A program made the position numbers and the translations under genes. This document shows, one piece after another, positions 34,078 through 43,448 of a DNA stretch of 64,000 nt (position 1 is the stretch's first letter; each line of letters starts with the position of its first letter). Location of the stretch: positions 372,001 to 436,000 of the forward strand of contig NZ_BMXR01000001.1 of the NCBI RefSeq assembly GCF_014651855.1, written 5' to 3'. The stretch is from Saccharospirillum salsuginis. Lineage in GTDB: Bacteria > Pseudomonadota > Gammaproteobacteria > Pseudomonadales > Natronospirillaceae. A model generated the notes under the pieces. It was not told where the DNA came from and searched no databases. It was given only the letters and a program-made list of their open reading frames with translations.

Positions 34078-35024
34078 AACTCCGGCGCCGGCACCTCCTC
34101 CGCCACTTCATTAATCAACCTCCGCATCCACCGGTGCGCGGGGTCGTGATGCAACAGCGGGCTCCACACCATCTTCAACTGAATGGGCGGAATCTCGAAC
34201 GGCGGCGCTTTCACCGCCAACCGGTCATTGTGCGACTGCAACAAGGCCGCCCGCGACGGGATGGTCACCACCAGGTCGTTCTGCTCCGCCAGCAACATGG
34301 CGGCCTGATAATGCCGGGTGAACACGGTGATGCGCCGTTTGCTGCCCAACTGGCCGAGTACTTCGTCGACCCAGCCGAGGCGCTGCACGTCCGACGGGTT
34401 GACGCCGACCCCGACGCCGTAACCGGTCTTGCTCACCCAGACGTGCTGGGCCTTGAGGTAGTTCTTCAGACTGAAGTTATCGAGGATGGGGTTATCGACA
34501 CTCACCATGCAGCAGAAATCATCGCGCCAGACGGTGGTCTGGTGGAAGGATTGGGGGATGTCGTCGAACCGGTTGATGACCATGTCGACCTTGCCCTGTT
34601 CCACGTCCAGGAAGCTCACGTCCGAAGGCGTCATCAGGTCCAGAATGATGTTCGGCGCCATTTCCCGCAGCCGGCGCAACAGCGGCGGGATCAGCGTCGA
34701 TTCGGCGTAGTCGCTGACCATGATGCGGAACACCCGGCTGCTGCCGACCGCGTCGAAATCGGTACGCGGCTGGATGGCGCGTTCGATGTCCTGCAGCACG
34801 GTGCGCAACATGGGTTCGAGTTGCTGGGCCCGTTCGGTCGGCGTCATGCCCTCGCTGGTGCGGATCAGCAGCGGGTCGTCGAACAGGGTTCGCAACCGGC
34901 GCAGGCCGTTGCTCATCGCCGGCTGGCTGATGCCCAGCTGGTCCGCCGCCCGCGTCACGCTGCGCTCGCGCAGCAGCACGTCCAGGTACACCAGCAGGTT
35001 CATGTCGATTCGGCTCAGTTGCAT
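34074..35024 (-). CDS. LysR-family transcriptional regulator
   Basis: A 316-residue LysR protein. The winged helix-turn-helix at residues 5-65 (DMNLLVYLDVLLRERSVTRA, ADQLGISQPAMSNGLRRLRT) is standard, and residues 90-300 form the effector domain. The 'LLVYLDVLLRERSVTRAAD' opening is the NodD/PA-type subgroup. It is divergent from the isocitrate lyase gene, with 201 bases between, and so is a candidate controller of aceA. Its 3' end overlaps the last bases of the kinase gene convergently. The effector is unknown. Confidence 0.9.
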   Translation of the reverse strand: MQLSRIDMNLLVYLDVLLRERSVTRAADQLGISQPAMSNGLRRLRTLFDDPLLIRTSEGMTPTERAQQLEPMLRTVLQDIERAIQPRTDFDAVGSSRVFRIMVSDYAESTLIPPLLRRLREMAPNIILDLMTPSDVSFLDVEQGKVDMVINRFDDIPQSFHQTTVWRDDFCCMVSVDNPILDNFSLKNYLKAQHVWVSKTGYGVGVGVNPSDVQRLGWVDEVLGQLGSKRRITVFTRHYQAAMLLAEQNDLVVTIPSRAALLQSHNDRLAVKAPPFEIPPIQLKMVWSPLLHHDPAHRWMRRLINEVAEEVPAPEF

Positions 35025-35225
35025 CCGGGGTCCTCAAGTGCCTTTTCGGCGCCATGATACCGATCGAGGCTACATTCACCAAATGAATACTGAAAATAAG
35101 AACTATAAATTGGTCAAATCCAGAGTCCGGAATTAAGGTGAAGTCATGGTCGCACAGCGCACAACACGAAGGCGGCCCATTAGAACAACAGCGGACTACC
35201 GCCACCACAATAAGAGGAACGAGCC

Positions 35226-36560
35226 ATGACTACCGGACAATACAATCGCCAGGCCGAAATCGAAGCCATCCAGAAAGACTGGGACATCAATCCGCGCTGG
35301 CAGAACGTCAAGCGCGAATACAGCGCTGAAGACGTTGTTCGTCTGCGCGGCTCGCTGAAGCGCGATAACACCATCGCCACCCGCGGCGCCGAGAAGCTGT
35401 GGCAACTGATCAACGAAGGCGGTCGCCCGGCGTTCCGCCCGGAGAAAGATTTCGTCAACGCCATGGGCGCCCTGACCGGCGGCCAGGCCGTTCAGCAGGT
35501 CAAGGCCGGTATCCAGGCCATCTACCTGTCCGGCTGGCAGGTCGCAGCGGACGCCAACAGCTCAGAGACCATGTACCCGGACCAGTCGCTCTACGCCGTC
35601 GACTCCGTACCGACAGTCGTTCGCCGCATCAACAATGCTTTCGAGCGTGCCGACCAGATCCAATGGAAAACCGGCAAGAACCCGGAAGATGAAGGCTACA
35701 TCGACTACTACGCGCCCATCGTCGCGGACGCCGAAGCCGGTTTCGGCGGCGTGCTGAACGCCTACGAACTGATGAAGAACATGATCCGCGCCGGCGCCTC
35801 CGGTGTGCACTTCGAAGACCAGTTGGCTTCCGTTAAGAAGTGCGGCCACATGGGCGGCAAGGTGCTGGTGCCGACCCAGGAAGCGGTACAGAAACTGGCC
35901 GCGGCCCGTCTGGCGGCGGACGTCGAAGGCGTGCCGACCATTCTGCTGGCCCGCACCGACGCCAACGCGGCGGACCTGATGACCTCGGACCACGACCCGT
36001 ACGACGCGCCCTTCCTGACCGGTGAGCGCACGGCCGAAGGCTTCTACCGGGTCAAGGCCGGCATCGACCAGGCCATCGCCCGCGGTCTGGCCTACGCGCC
36101 CTACGCCGACCTGCTGTGGTGTGAAACCGCCAAGCCGGATCTGGACGAGGCCCGTAAATTCGCCGAAGCCATCCGCAAGGAATACCCGGATCAGTTGTTG
36201 GCCTACAACTGCTCCCCGTCCTTCAACTGGAAGAAGAACCTGGACGACGCCACCATCGCCAAGTTCCAGACCGAACTGTCGGCCATGGGTTACAAGTTCC
36301 AGTTCATCACCCTGGCGGGTATCCACAACATGTGGAACTCCATGTTCAACCTGGCGCACGCCTATGCCCGCAAGGACATGAGCGCCTACGTCGAACTGCA
36401 GGAGCAGGAATTCCGCGATGCCGAGAAGGGTTACACCTTTGTCGCGCACCAGCAGGAAGTCGGCACCGGCTACTTCGACGACATGACCAATGTGATTCAA
36501 GGCGGCTCGTCCTCCGTGACCGCCCTGACCGGCTCTACTGAGGAAGAGCAGTTTGCCTGA
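35226..36560 (+). CDS. aceA: Isocitrate lyase
   Basis: A 444-residue isocitrate lyase, splitting isocitrate to glyoxylate and succinate. The signature [17 protein letters not shown] (about residues 203-219) contains the catalytic Cys of KKCGH. DGEAGFGG-like binding is in [19 protein letters not shown], and [19 protein letters not shown] and [12 protein letters not shown] are also conserved. Length is typical of proteobacterial AceA. With glcB at 28074 it provides the glyoxylate shunt. AGAGGAACG before the ATG is the ribosome site; a strong terminator follows the gene. Confidence 0.97.
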   Translation: MTTGQYNRQAEIEAIQKDWDINPRWQNVKREYSAEDVVRLRGSLKRDNTIATRGAEKLWQLINEGGRPAFRPEKDFVNAMGALTGGQAVQQVKAGIQAIYLSGWQVAADANSSETMYPDQSLYAVDSVPTVVRRINNAFERADQIQWKTGKNPEDEGYIDYYAPIVADAEAGFGGVLNAYELMKNMIRAGASGVHFEDQLASVKKCGHMGGKVLVPTQEAVQKLAAARLAADVEGVPTILLARTDANAADLMTSDHDPYDAPFLTGERTAEGFYRVKAGIDQAIARGLAYAPYADLLWCETAKPDLDEARKFAEAIRKEYPDQLLAYNCSPSFNWKKNLDDATIAKFQTELSAMGYKFQFITLAGIHNMWNSMFNLAHAYARKDMSAYVELQEQEFRDAEKGYTFVAHQQEVGTGYFDDMTNVIQGGSSSVTALTGSTEEEQFA

Positions 36561-36620
36561 GGAGCCCGAGAGGCTTCCGCCTTTCAGTCACATTCCCGAC
36601 TGACGTAAGCAAGTCACTTT

Positions 36621-36644
36621 GGGCGCCTTTGGCGCCCTTTTTTT
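36621..36644 (+). terminator. Rho-independent terminator of aceA
   Basis: GGGCGCC and GGCGCCC around TTT form a perfect 7-bp stem, followed by seven T. It lies 60 bases after the aceA stop. Confidence 0.9.
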
Positions 36645-36662
36645 GCCTGCGAACCCTGCCTC

Positions 36663-36772
36663 GTAGGGTGGGCACCGCCCACCAGCGCCGGTTTTTCGAC
36701 CGCCAGACGGATCCATCGACACTGTATCGGTATTCGTGGTGGCTGATTCATGGTGGGCGGTGCCCACCCTAC
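36663..36772. repeat. Inverted pair of GTAGGGTGGGCACCGCCCACC repeats
   Basis: A + copy (36663-36684) and a reversed copy (36751-36772) flank about 65 bases. Each unit is itself palindromic (GGTGGGC-style GTGGGC/GCCCAC). A second pair with the same unit is at 46175-46302. It is a second GTAG-headed REP family. Confidence 0.85.
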
Positions 36773-36894
36773 TGGACTACCGGGCATGCCCGGTGATCCT
36801 TTCGAACTCCTGTCCCGTATCCAACCGCTTTATCCGGGCTCCGCACTGTGGAATCATGCCTGGATCCCTCAGAACAAACGACAAGGACCGATTC

Positions 36895-38034
36895 ATGAAT
36901 CTCCGTATCCGACCCGGGTTCATTCAAGGCTTGCTGGCGCTGACCGCCCTGTTACTCTTCTTGCCGGCTCAGGCCCATGAAATCCGCCCGGCCATCATCG
37001 ATCTGACCGTGCAGGAGGACGAGACTTATAACCTGCAACTTCGCGTCAATCTGGAAGCCTTGATGGCCGACATCAGCCCGGAACATTCGGACACAGACGA
37101 ATCGCCGAACGCGGCGACCTACAACGAATTGCGCGCACTGCCACCGGCCGAACTGAGCACCCGGTTCAACGACTTCGCACCGACCCTGGTCCGGAACATC
37201 GACCTGAGGGCCGACGGTGAACGCCTCACTCCGAATGTCGAGGGCGCCGATATCCCGCCGGTGGGCGATCTGGACCTGGCCCGGGACTCGGTGATTCGGT
37301 TGAGTGGCCAGATACCGGCCGGCACGGCCCAACTGAGCTGGTTCTGGGCCGAATCCTACGGCGCCAACGCCCTGCGTGTGAACGGTCCGCAAGGTGAGGA
37401 AATCCACACCGTCTATCTGCAGGCCGGGGACCGGGCCGAGTCGATCGACATCACCGGGGCCACCCAGAGTGCCGGCGAGATTTTCGTCAATTACCTGGTC
37501 ATCGGTTACGAACACATTCTGCCCAAGGGGCTGGACCACATCCTGTTCGTGGTCGGCCTCTTCCTGCTGAGCACCCGCCTTTCACCGCTGTTGTGGCAAA
37601 TCACCAGTTTCACGCTGGCGCATACTGTGACACTCGCGCTCGGCATGCTGGGCATCGTCAACCTGTCGCCGTCCATCGTCGAACCGCTGATCGCCCTGTC
37701 GATTGTCTACGTCGCCGTGGAAAACATCTGGTCGAAGGACATGACGAAATGGCGACCGTTCGTGGTGTTCGGCTTCGGACTGTTGCACGGCCTCGGCTTC
37801 GCCGGTGTGCTGACCGAGATCGGCCTCAGTCCATCGCATTTCGTGACCGGCCTGGTGGCGTTCAATGTGGGTGTGGAACTGGGTCAGCTCAGTGTCATTG
37901 CTTTGTGCTTCCTGGCGGTGGGCATCTGGTTCCGGAACAAGACCTGGTATCGGTCGTACATTACCAATCCGGCGTCGTTGGTGATTGCGGTGATCGCGGC
38001 GTATTGGGTGGTTGAGCGGACGGTGCTGGCCTGA
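36895..38034 (+). CDS. HupE/UreJ-like membrane protein
   Basis: The protein (379 residues from ATG 36895, AAGGA upstream) has a signal peptide ending LLFLPAQAHE, a periplasmic domain of about 165 residues starting HEIRPAIIDLTV, then about six membrane helices (from 205 onward) with GYEHILPKGLDHILFVVGLF and LAHTVTLALGML, VENIW and GLLHGLGFAG. That is the HupE/UreJ_2 pattern with the long periplasmic part. HupE and UreJ are nickel-related carriers; the long-form proteins have a conserved H..D..H. pattern and are of unproven function. A longer open frame to 36736 overlaps the GTAG repeat and is unlikely. Its 3' end is duplicated three times in tandem. Confidence 0.85.
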   Translation: MNLRIRPGFIQGLLALTALLLFLPAQAHEIRPAIIDLTVQEDETYNLQLRVNLEALMADISPEHSDTDESPNAATYNELRALPPAELSTRFNDFAPTLVRNIDLRADGERLTPNVEGADIPPVGDLDLARDSVIRLSGQIPAGTAQLSWFWAESYGANALRVNGPQGEEIHTVYLQAGDRAESIDITGATQSAGEIFVNYLVIGYEHILPKGLDHILFVVGLFLLSTRLSPLLWQITSFTLAHTVTLALGMLGIVNLSPSIVEPLIALSIVYVAVENIWSKDMTKWRPFVVFGFGLLHGLGFAGVLTEIGLSPSHFVTGLVAFNVGVELGQLSVIALCFLAVGIWFRNKTWYRSYITNPASLVIAVIAAYWVVERTVLA

Positions 38035-38234
38035 GTGTTATTTGTCGCGCACGGAGTGCGCTCCTACAGGTGAGGCGGACGGTGTTGGCCTGAACGTTGT
38101 GGGTCGCGCACGGCGTGTGCTCCTACGGGTGGGGCTGACGGTGTTGGTTTGAACGTTGTGGGTCGCGCACGGCGTGCGCTCCTACGGGTGGGGTGGCGTG
38201 TGCTACCTTGTAGGAGCGCACGCCGTGCGCGACC
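38017..38234. repeat. 59-bp tandem repeat carrying a GTAG-type palindrome
   Basis: Three units begin at 38017, 38076 and 38135, each of 59 bases. Each holds the CGGACGGTG(C/T)TGG...TGA-type gene end, GTCGCGCACGG(A/C)GTG(C/T)GCTCCTAC and GGTGAGG-like tail. The first unit includes the last codons and stop of the HupE-like gene. After unit 3 an inverted CTTGTAGGAGCGCACGCCGT plus GCGCGACC (38211-38233) closes the array, giving a long hairpin with the nearest unit. Confidence 0.9.
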
Positions 38235-38262
38235 CCGGTCATCCTGAGAAAAGGACGTCGCC

Positions 38263-39456
38263 ATGGATCACGAAGCCTATCGCCACGCTCTCGACCAAAC
38301 CCTCCACGCCGAAGAACTGGCATTTCCGCCCGAGGAATACCGGCAGCGACGCGCTCGCGTCCTGGCGGCCATGGAATCGGTCGGGGTCGATGCCCTGCTG
38401 GTCACCGATCCGGGTGATGTCTACTACCTGACCGGTTACAACACCTTCGAGGTCTCCGTTCACGTCGCCCTCGTGTTTTCCCCTCAAGGCACGGTTCTGC
38501 AAGTGCCCTCGATCGAAACCGGTCCGGCTGTGGTCACCGCCTGGGTCGACGAGGTGATCGGTTACCGGTGGGAAGGGGTCGGCACGGTTGTCGAACCGCT
38601 GTGTGATGCATTGGCGCCGTTCAACACCATCGGCATCGATTTGTGGAGCCCGACGGTGCGGCCCGGGTTGTGGAACGAGTTGCAACAGCGACTCGGTACC
38701 GGGCGTTTTCAACCGGCCGGCGACGTGATCGATGGAGTTCGGCTGATCAAGACAGCGTCGGAACTCGATTGCCTGGAGGTGAGTGCCCGCATCACGGCTG
38801 CGGGCATCCAGGCCGCGCTCGATGTGTTGGGTCCCGGCATCACCGATAACGCCGTCGCGGCGGCGGGCGCCGAGGCCATGCTCAATGCCGGCAGCGAGTT
38901 TATGAGCATACAGCCGATTGTTACCGCCGGTCAGCGCAGCAGCGTGATCCACATGAACCATCAACGTTATGTCATTGAGGAAGGCGATCCGGTGTTCCTC
39001 GAATTCGGCGCGGCCTATCTGCGCTATACGGCCCCGATGATGAAAACCGCCGTGGTCGGCACGCCCAGCCGGGCGATGATGGACGTGGCCGATCTGTGTC
39101 GCCGCTTGTTCGAGACTCTGACGCGCGAGATGCAACCCGGTCAGTCGTTCGCCGAAGCCGCCAAGGCGGCCGTTGCCCTTCTGGACGAGCACAGGGACCG
39201 GCTGTTTTTCTCGGGCGTTTACGGCTACGCCGTGGGTGCGGGCTTTCCGCCCAGCTGGGTCGAGGGTACCGGATACATCGCTCTCGATCAGGACCGGTGT
39301 TTTGAGCCGGGCATGGTATTCCACCTGCCGTTGTGCCTGCGCTGGCCGGGACACTGGGGCATTGGCCTGAGCGATACCGTGGTCGTGACCGACAACGGCG
39401 CCCGGCCGATCACCGACAACAACGGGCGGCTGGCGTTTATCCGGGGCGAGGGTTGA
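38263..39456 (+). CDS. M24-fold hydrolase-like protein (ectoine-hydrolase DoeA-like)
   Basis: A 397-residue protein of the creatinase/M24 fold. The N-terminal domain (about 30-155) includes VGVDALLVTDPGDVYYLTGY, and the C-terminal pita-bread domain starts near 160. Where metallopeptidases have D..D, this one has FLEFGAAYLRYTAPMMKTAV, so the first metal ligands are missing. GYAVGAGFPPSWVEG and FHLPLCLRWPGHWGIGLSD resemble the GYSIGLGYPP and FH(M)IPGLW..DWG segments of DoeA. DoeA opens the ectoine ring. No DoeB or transporter is next to it, so the substrate is uncertain. Confidence 0.75.
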   Translation: MDHEAYRHALDQTLHAEELAFPPEEYRQRRARVLAAMESVGVDALLVTDPGDVYYLTGYNTFEVSVHVALVFSPQGTVLQVPSIETGPAVVTAWVDEVIGYRWEGVGTVVEPLCDALAPFNTIGIDLWSPTVRPGLWNELQQRLGTGRFQPAGDVIDGVRLIKTASELDCLEVSARITAAGIQAALDVLGPGITDNAVAAAGAEAMLNAGSEFMSIQPIVTAGQRSSVIHMNHQRYVIEEGDPVFLEFGAAYLRYTAPMMKTAVVGTPSRAMMDVADLCRRLFETLTREMQPGQSFAEAAKAAVALLDEHRDRLFFSGVYGYAVGAGFPPSWVEGTGYIALDQDRCFEPGMVFHLPLCLRWPGHWGIGLSDTVVVTDNGARPITDNNGRLAFIRGEG

Positions 39457-39630
39457 ATCGCCCCACCACTTTTGAAGGCCCCTCAAGAATCATCTCCCCT
39501 CCCGATCACTGCTGACGACAAAGACACAAAGCGGTGCTAACCACCGGTTCACATGGACGCCCGCTTGACCCTCCCCTAGATTGACTCGCGACGTACAAAA
39601 ATTACTCAAACAAAAACAACAACGAGTGCC

Positions 39631-40827
39631 ATGAAACGTCTATTGATACTGCTGGCTTCAGCCGTGGTCATATCCACCGCTGTGCTCGGCCTGGCGGCTC
39701 TGCGCCCGACACCCGAGAGCGACCCGACGTTGCAAGTGTCGAATAGGGCCGTCGATGCCGACCCCGAAGAAACGGTTCGTACAAGTCGATCATCGTCCCG
39801 CTCTCCGGCTGCTTCACCCGAGCCTGTGGCCGATGATCGTGAGTCACAGCCGCTGACTCGCGCGGACCGTGACGGTTCGTCCTCGACGGACACAGCGCCG
39901 GCCAATGAGCCCGATTTCGAGCAGATGCTGCAGCAACCCTTGCAACAGGTCGCGGCGGCCTATGCCGAACAAAATCGTTTCCCCACCTTTTCGCAACCGA
40001 TTGAATCCCCGGCCGAGTTGCTGCGTTATAAACCGCATCAACCCCAGACCGTCAGCCTGCCGTTCCCGACGCCAAACGGCGGCACCTACCAGGCCAATGT
40101 GACCTTGGACCAGTACCGGTACTTCAAGGGCGACCGTCAACAATTGACGCTGGATCTGTCCACCAGTGGCGGCACATTCATCAGCGACGTTCAGGCCACG
40201 GTGACCACCGTCGAAGGCGATGAGCTGTATCGACTGCCCTTGCATGTGGGCCCGGGCACGCGCATCGACCACTCGCAAACTGTGGACCTGAGCGACGCCT
40301 GGCAAGACTGGCCGATGGAGCTGCAATGGACCGTACGAGCGCGTGTGGGTGAACAGCGCTTGTCCGTGGTGGCGCCCTTTCGTTACGAGACGCCGGTCGC
40401 GGTGTTGGAAGGTGTCGGTGCCTCTCGGGTCGAGGGTGAATTCCTGACCATCCCGCTCGCGATCGAAACCGACTTTCCGGGTTACTACTTCGTTCAGGCC
40501 AACCTCTACAGCAAGGACGGATCCCCGTTGATCCACTTGCAAACCGAAGGGCCACTGACGCCGAACCACCCGCCGCTCACACTGCGCGCCTCGGGCGCGA
40601 TCTTTCGGCATCTGAACGATGCGGGCCCTTATGTTCTGCGTGATGTTCAGGTGGAACGGCTGGGCGGCGATGCGCTGCCGGATCGATTCGGCCAGGCACG
40701 ACGGTCGGAGTACGCGGTAACCGGTTTTCCGCTGAATGACTACGCCGACAGCACCTGGACCGACACTCTGGCCCAACAACGACTCGATTTTCTGGAGAGT
40801 CTGGGCGGTACCGATTCCCCGAATTGA
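39631..40827 (+). CDS. Membrane-anchored hypothetical protein beside a lipase
   Basis: A 398-residue protein with an N-terminal helix (KRLLILLASAVVISTAVLGL, residues 2-21), a Ser/Pro/Arg/Asp-rich disordered linker (about 28-85), and a folded part that looks beta-rich (SLPFPTPNGGTYQANVTLDQ, LTLDLSTSGGTFISDVQAT). It stands 132 bases before a secreted lipase gene on the same strand. The layout (anchor, linker, folded body) is like that of lipase foldases, but no Lif signature is present. A DUF4785-type relation is possible; I could not confirm it. Function not known. Confidence 0.65.
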   Translation: MKRLLILLASAVVISTAVLGLAALRPTPESDPTLQVSNRAVDADPEETVRTSRSSSRSPAASPEPVADDRESQPLTRADRDGSSSTDTAPANEPDFEQMLQQPLQQVAAAYAEQNRFPTFSQPIESPAELLRYKPHQPQTVSLPFPTPNGGTYQANVTLDQYRYFKGDRQQLTLDLSTSGGTFISDVQATVTTVEGDELYRLPLHVGPGTRIDHSQTVDLSDAWQDWPMELQWTVRARVGEQRLSVVAPFRYETPVAVLEGVGASRVEGEFLTIPLAIETDFPGYYFVQANLYSKDGSPLIHLQTEGPLTPNHPPLTLRASGAIFRHLNDAGPYVLRDVQVERLGGDALPDRFGQARRSEYAVTGFPLNDYADSTWTDTLAQQRLDFLESLGGTDSPN

Positions 40828-40959
40828 GCGAGCCGATTTACCGGTTCGCCAATCCCCACCGGCCAAACGGTGGGTGCAACGCGCAGGGATAGCGCCCGTG
40901 GACACCCGATGCATAGAGTCGGGTGACGACAACAACAACAAAACAAAGGGCAATGAATC

Positions 40960-42039
40960 ATGACATTCAGAAAGACTCTGACCCACTTACCGATGCGTCG
41001 GACCGCTCTGATGCTGCTGATCGGTTTGTTCAGCCTGGCCGCCCAGGCGACGCTGAACGGCAAACCGGTTGTGTTGGTGCACGGTTTTCAATACCAGCAT
41101 CTGGGCACTTATCCCGATACGTCGACACTGCAACAGAACGCCACCGAGTATTGGCAGGAATACTGGCTGCACCGCGCGGAAGTGGTGATGCACTGGTCCA
41201 GCGGCGAGCGCATACGCGACGGCATCGCCGATGACATTCGCAACCAGGTGAAGAGCCTCGCCGACAACGGTACCTGCCTGAACGGTTGCGTCTTCGTCAC
41301 TCACTCGACCGGCGATCTGGTGACGCGGTACATGCTGCGCAATCTGAACGGTTGGCTGTGGCAGTGGGGTTACGGTCCGGACCGGGTTAAGGTGCTGACG
41401 GTACTCGACATCGCCGGTGCCGGTGGCGGTACGGAACTGGCGGACTTGGGCGTTTCAGTTGTGGAGAGCGACAACATTTTCAGCAACGCGGCCACGTCGG
41501 TGGTGAACTGGTTCCTCGACACGAATGTCAGCCCGAGCGAACTGGGTGTGGTACGTGATTTGCAGCCGGCGGTGGCGCGGAGCATCGCGACCGATAACAG
41601 CGCTGTGCCGCGACTGCGCATGGTCGGTGCCGGCTCTGAATACCTGGGTGCCAGCAAGCCGTTTATTCTGGGCAAGGATGACAGTGTCGTGCCGTTGCAC
41701 AGTGCCTGCGGTTCGGTGTTGCAGGAGTCGCTGGATTCGTGTTCGTCGAACATCGAGATGTCCGGCGAGATCGATTACGTTGCGAAGTCGCCCTCGGGTC
41801 TGCTGTACAATCATTTCCCGATCATCATGGGCGAGGACAGCAACCATTCCGACACCATGTCCAACCAGACCTCGGGCACGATGGTGCCGGTGGTGAACAA
41901 CCGGAATTTCAATGGTTTGACCGTGGATTTCGCGGAGAACAACTATTGGAGCTGGTGGTACTGGGACGACATGAAAGTCATCCGAGGCGGTGACGGCAAG
42001 AGCATGTCGGCCAATGTGTTCGACACTTTGAACTGGTAA
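40960..42039 (+). CDS. Secreted triacylglycerol-lipase-like hydrolase
   Basis: A 359-residue alpha/beta hydrolase with a signal peptide (MRRTALMLLIGLFSLAAQA, cut about residue 29). The oxyanion sequence is KPVVLVHGFQYQ, the nucleophile elbow is VFVTHSTGDLVTRYML (THSTG instead of GHSxG), and an acid-rich part LGKDDSVVPLHSACGS is a candidate Asp/Ca site. The final part contains GEDSNHSDTM with the probable catalytic His. It fits the lipase class of the LipA/EstA type. The region from residue 290 holds several Trp/Tyr. It is the probable product co-expressed with the anchored protein upstream. Ester substrates and lipid classes unknown. Confidence 0.8.
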   Translation: MTFRKTLTHLPMRRTALMLLIGLFSLAAQATLNGKPVVLVHGFQYQHLGTYPDTSTLQQNATEYWQEYWLHRAEVVMHWSSGERIRDGIADDIRNQVKSLADNGTCLNGCVFVTHSTGDLVTRYMLRNLNGWLWQWGYGPDRVKVLTVLDIAGAGGGTELADLGVSVVESDNIFSNAATSVVNWFLDTNVSPSELGVVRDLQPAVARSIATDNSAVPRLRMVGAGSEYLGASKPFILGKDDSVVPLHSACGSVLQESLDSCSSNIEMSGEIDYVAKSPSGLLYNHFPIIMGEDSNHSDTMSNQTSGTMVPVVNNRNFNGLTVDFAENNYWSWWYWDDMKVIRGGDGKSMSANVFDTLNW

Positions 42040-42060
42040 GAAATTGCACTATTGTGGCTA

Positions 42061-42184
42061 AACCCGCACCGGCGGCCGGGTAGTCCTATTCGGGGTCGCC
42101 GTGAACCCGTCCATGGGGGCTTGACGGCCGCCGTCCTGGCGGCCCACATCCCCGTATAGGACTACCCGGCCGCCGGCGCTAGCC
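42061..42184. repeat. Structured three-stem intergenic repeat, copy 1
   Basis: 124 bases. The outer arms 42071-42095 and 42150-42174 are inverted over 25 bases with one mismatch. Inside are a small stem (CCC/GGG around TCCAT-type loop, near 42106-42120) and a second stem GGCCGCC/GGCGGCC. It shares the conserved links GGGGTCGCCGTGAA, GGCTTGACG, CCACATCCCC, and ends AACCCGCACCGG and CCGGCGCTAGCC with 51165-51287, while stem bases differ. Located downstream of the lipase gene. Confidence 0.85.
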
Positions 42185-42209
42185 TACAGACAACGCCACC
42201 AATGAGAAC

Positions 42210-42833
42210 TCAACGTTCTGTCAGAAACAGCTTCACGCCCATACCAACCAATAGCGTTCCCGACACGCGCGCAAGCGCCTTCTGCACTCCGGACCGTTGA
42301 AACCAGTGTTGGCCGCGCGACAAGGCCCACACCAATCCGCCCAGCCAGATCAGGCTGAAGCCATTGTGAATGCTGGCCAGCAGAATCGACTTCGCCAATA
42401 CCGGGTCGCCCACGCTGATGAATTGGGGCAGGAAGGCGATGTAGAAAATCGCCACTTTGGGGTTCAGTACGTTGGTCAGTAACCCTTCCCGAAAGGCCGC
42501 TGTCGCCGGTAGCTGTACGGAATTGGGATCAGCATGCGGTAACGGCCGGGACGACTGCCACAATGCCTTGCACCCCAACCAGACCAGATAGACAGCTCCC
42601 AGGCTCTTGATCACAAAGAACAGTCGATCCGACTGAGCCAGGATGACCGACAACCCCAATGCCGACAGAAGCGCATGCGCCATGACACCGGCCAGTATTC
42701 CCCAGGTGGTCGCCCAGCCGGCCCGACTGCCCGCCCGGACACTGTTTTTGATCACCAATAACGTATCGGCGCCCGGGGTTATCGCCAGGGCGGCGGCCAC
42801 GGCCAGAAAAGCCATTGTCTGGGCATCGAACAT
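42210..42833 (-). CDS. LysE/RhtB-family translocator
   Basis: A 207-residue protein with the family signature AVAAALAITPGADTLLVIKN (residues 11-30) and LTNVLNPKVAIFYIAFLPQF in the second part, plus about six membrane helices. It probably exports amino acids or homoserine-like compounds through the inner membrane. It is a different subgroup from the copy at 14173 (ITPGADT rather than ATPGPSA). The start at 42833 gives a typical length. Confidence 0.9.
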   Translation of the reverse strand: MFDAQTMAFLAVAAALAITPGADTLLVIKNSVRAGSRAGWATTWGILAGVMAHALLSALGLSVILAQSDRLFFVIKSLGAVYLVWLGCKALWQSSRPLPHADPNSVQLPATAAFREGLLTNVLNPKVAIFYIAFLPQFISVGDPVLAKSILLASIHNGFSLIWLGGLVWALSRGQHWFQRSGVQKALARVSGTLLVGMGVKLFLTER

Positions 42834-42878
42834 GGTTTCCTCCAGGGTTACCGGGGCGACGGTGAGCCTTGAACCGGG

Positions 42879-43247
42879 CTATATCCAGACATCGTCTTCC
42901 GCCGTCAATTCGGTTACTTCTTCGTCACCGGTGTTGGCGACGCCTTTTGGTTCAATTAATAAAGCCTTCACTTCATGTTCGGCGAATGGCTTGTGCTCCA
43001 CGCCCTTGGGAATCACGCACATTTCACCTTCCGACAGAAAGACCGGTCCGTCCCGGAAATCAATGCGCAGCTGGCCATCCAACACGACAAAAGTCTCGTC
43101 GGTATCGTCATGGCTGTGCCAAACAAAGTCCCCTTCCAGCTTGACGACCTTGAATTGATAGTCGTTCATCTCCGCGATGACCTTGGGCGACCAATGTTCA
43201 TTGAACAAGCCCAGTTTGTCCGAAAAATTAATAACTTTGGGTTTCAC
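42879..43247 (-). CDS. Cupin-domain protein
   Basis: Taken from the GTG at 43247, with AAAGGAG nine bases before it, the product has 122 residues (KPKVINFSDKLGLFNEHWSP...). The beta-barrel motifs are FVWHSHDDTDETFVVLDGQL and EMCVIPKGVEHKPFAE, giving HxH, E and a second H as possible metal ligands. Single-domain cupins of this sort bind a metal or small ligand; no reaction can be given. An ATG at 43313 is possible but has no ribosome site. It lies 45 bases downstream of the LysE-like gene start on the same strand, so they may be co-transcribed. Confidence 0.8.
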   Translation of the reverse strand: MKPKVINFSDKLGLFNEHWSPKVIAEMNDYQFKVVKLEGDFVWHSHDDTDETFVVLDGQLRIDFRDGPVFLSEGEMCVIPKGVEHKPFAEHEVKALLIEPKGVANTGDEEVTELTAEDDVWI

Positions 43248-43448
43248 AGCGATCTCCTTTGTAACAGTACAAGTCTCACCCGCCTGGCCTTGGATTGTCT
43301 TGAAACAACTCAAACGTCCTATCGGTCAGCGCCGAGGATGGGTAGGAATACGCCCCTTGCGGCCGGCTGTCAAAGGTGGACAATGACAGAACATCGAAAC
43401 GACGACCCCGTGCGGTCGTCCCCCATCCTCTTCCAGGGAGTCCAAATC

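Noticed and set aside
33861..35057. 398-codon + strand open frame across the LysR gene
   Set aside because: Shadow of the LysR gene; no ribosome site or known family.
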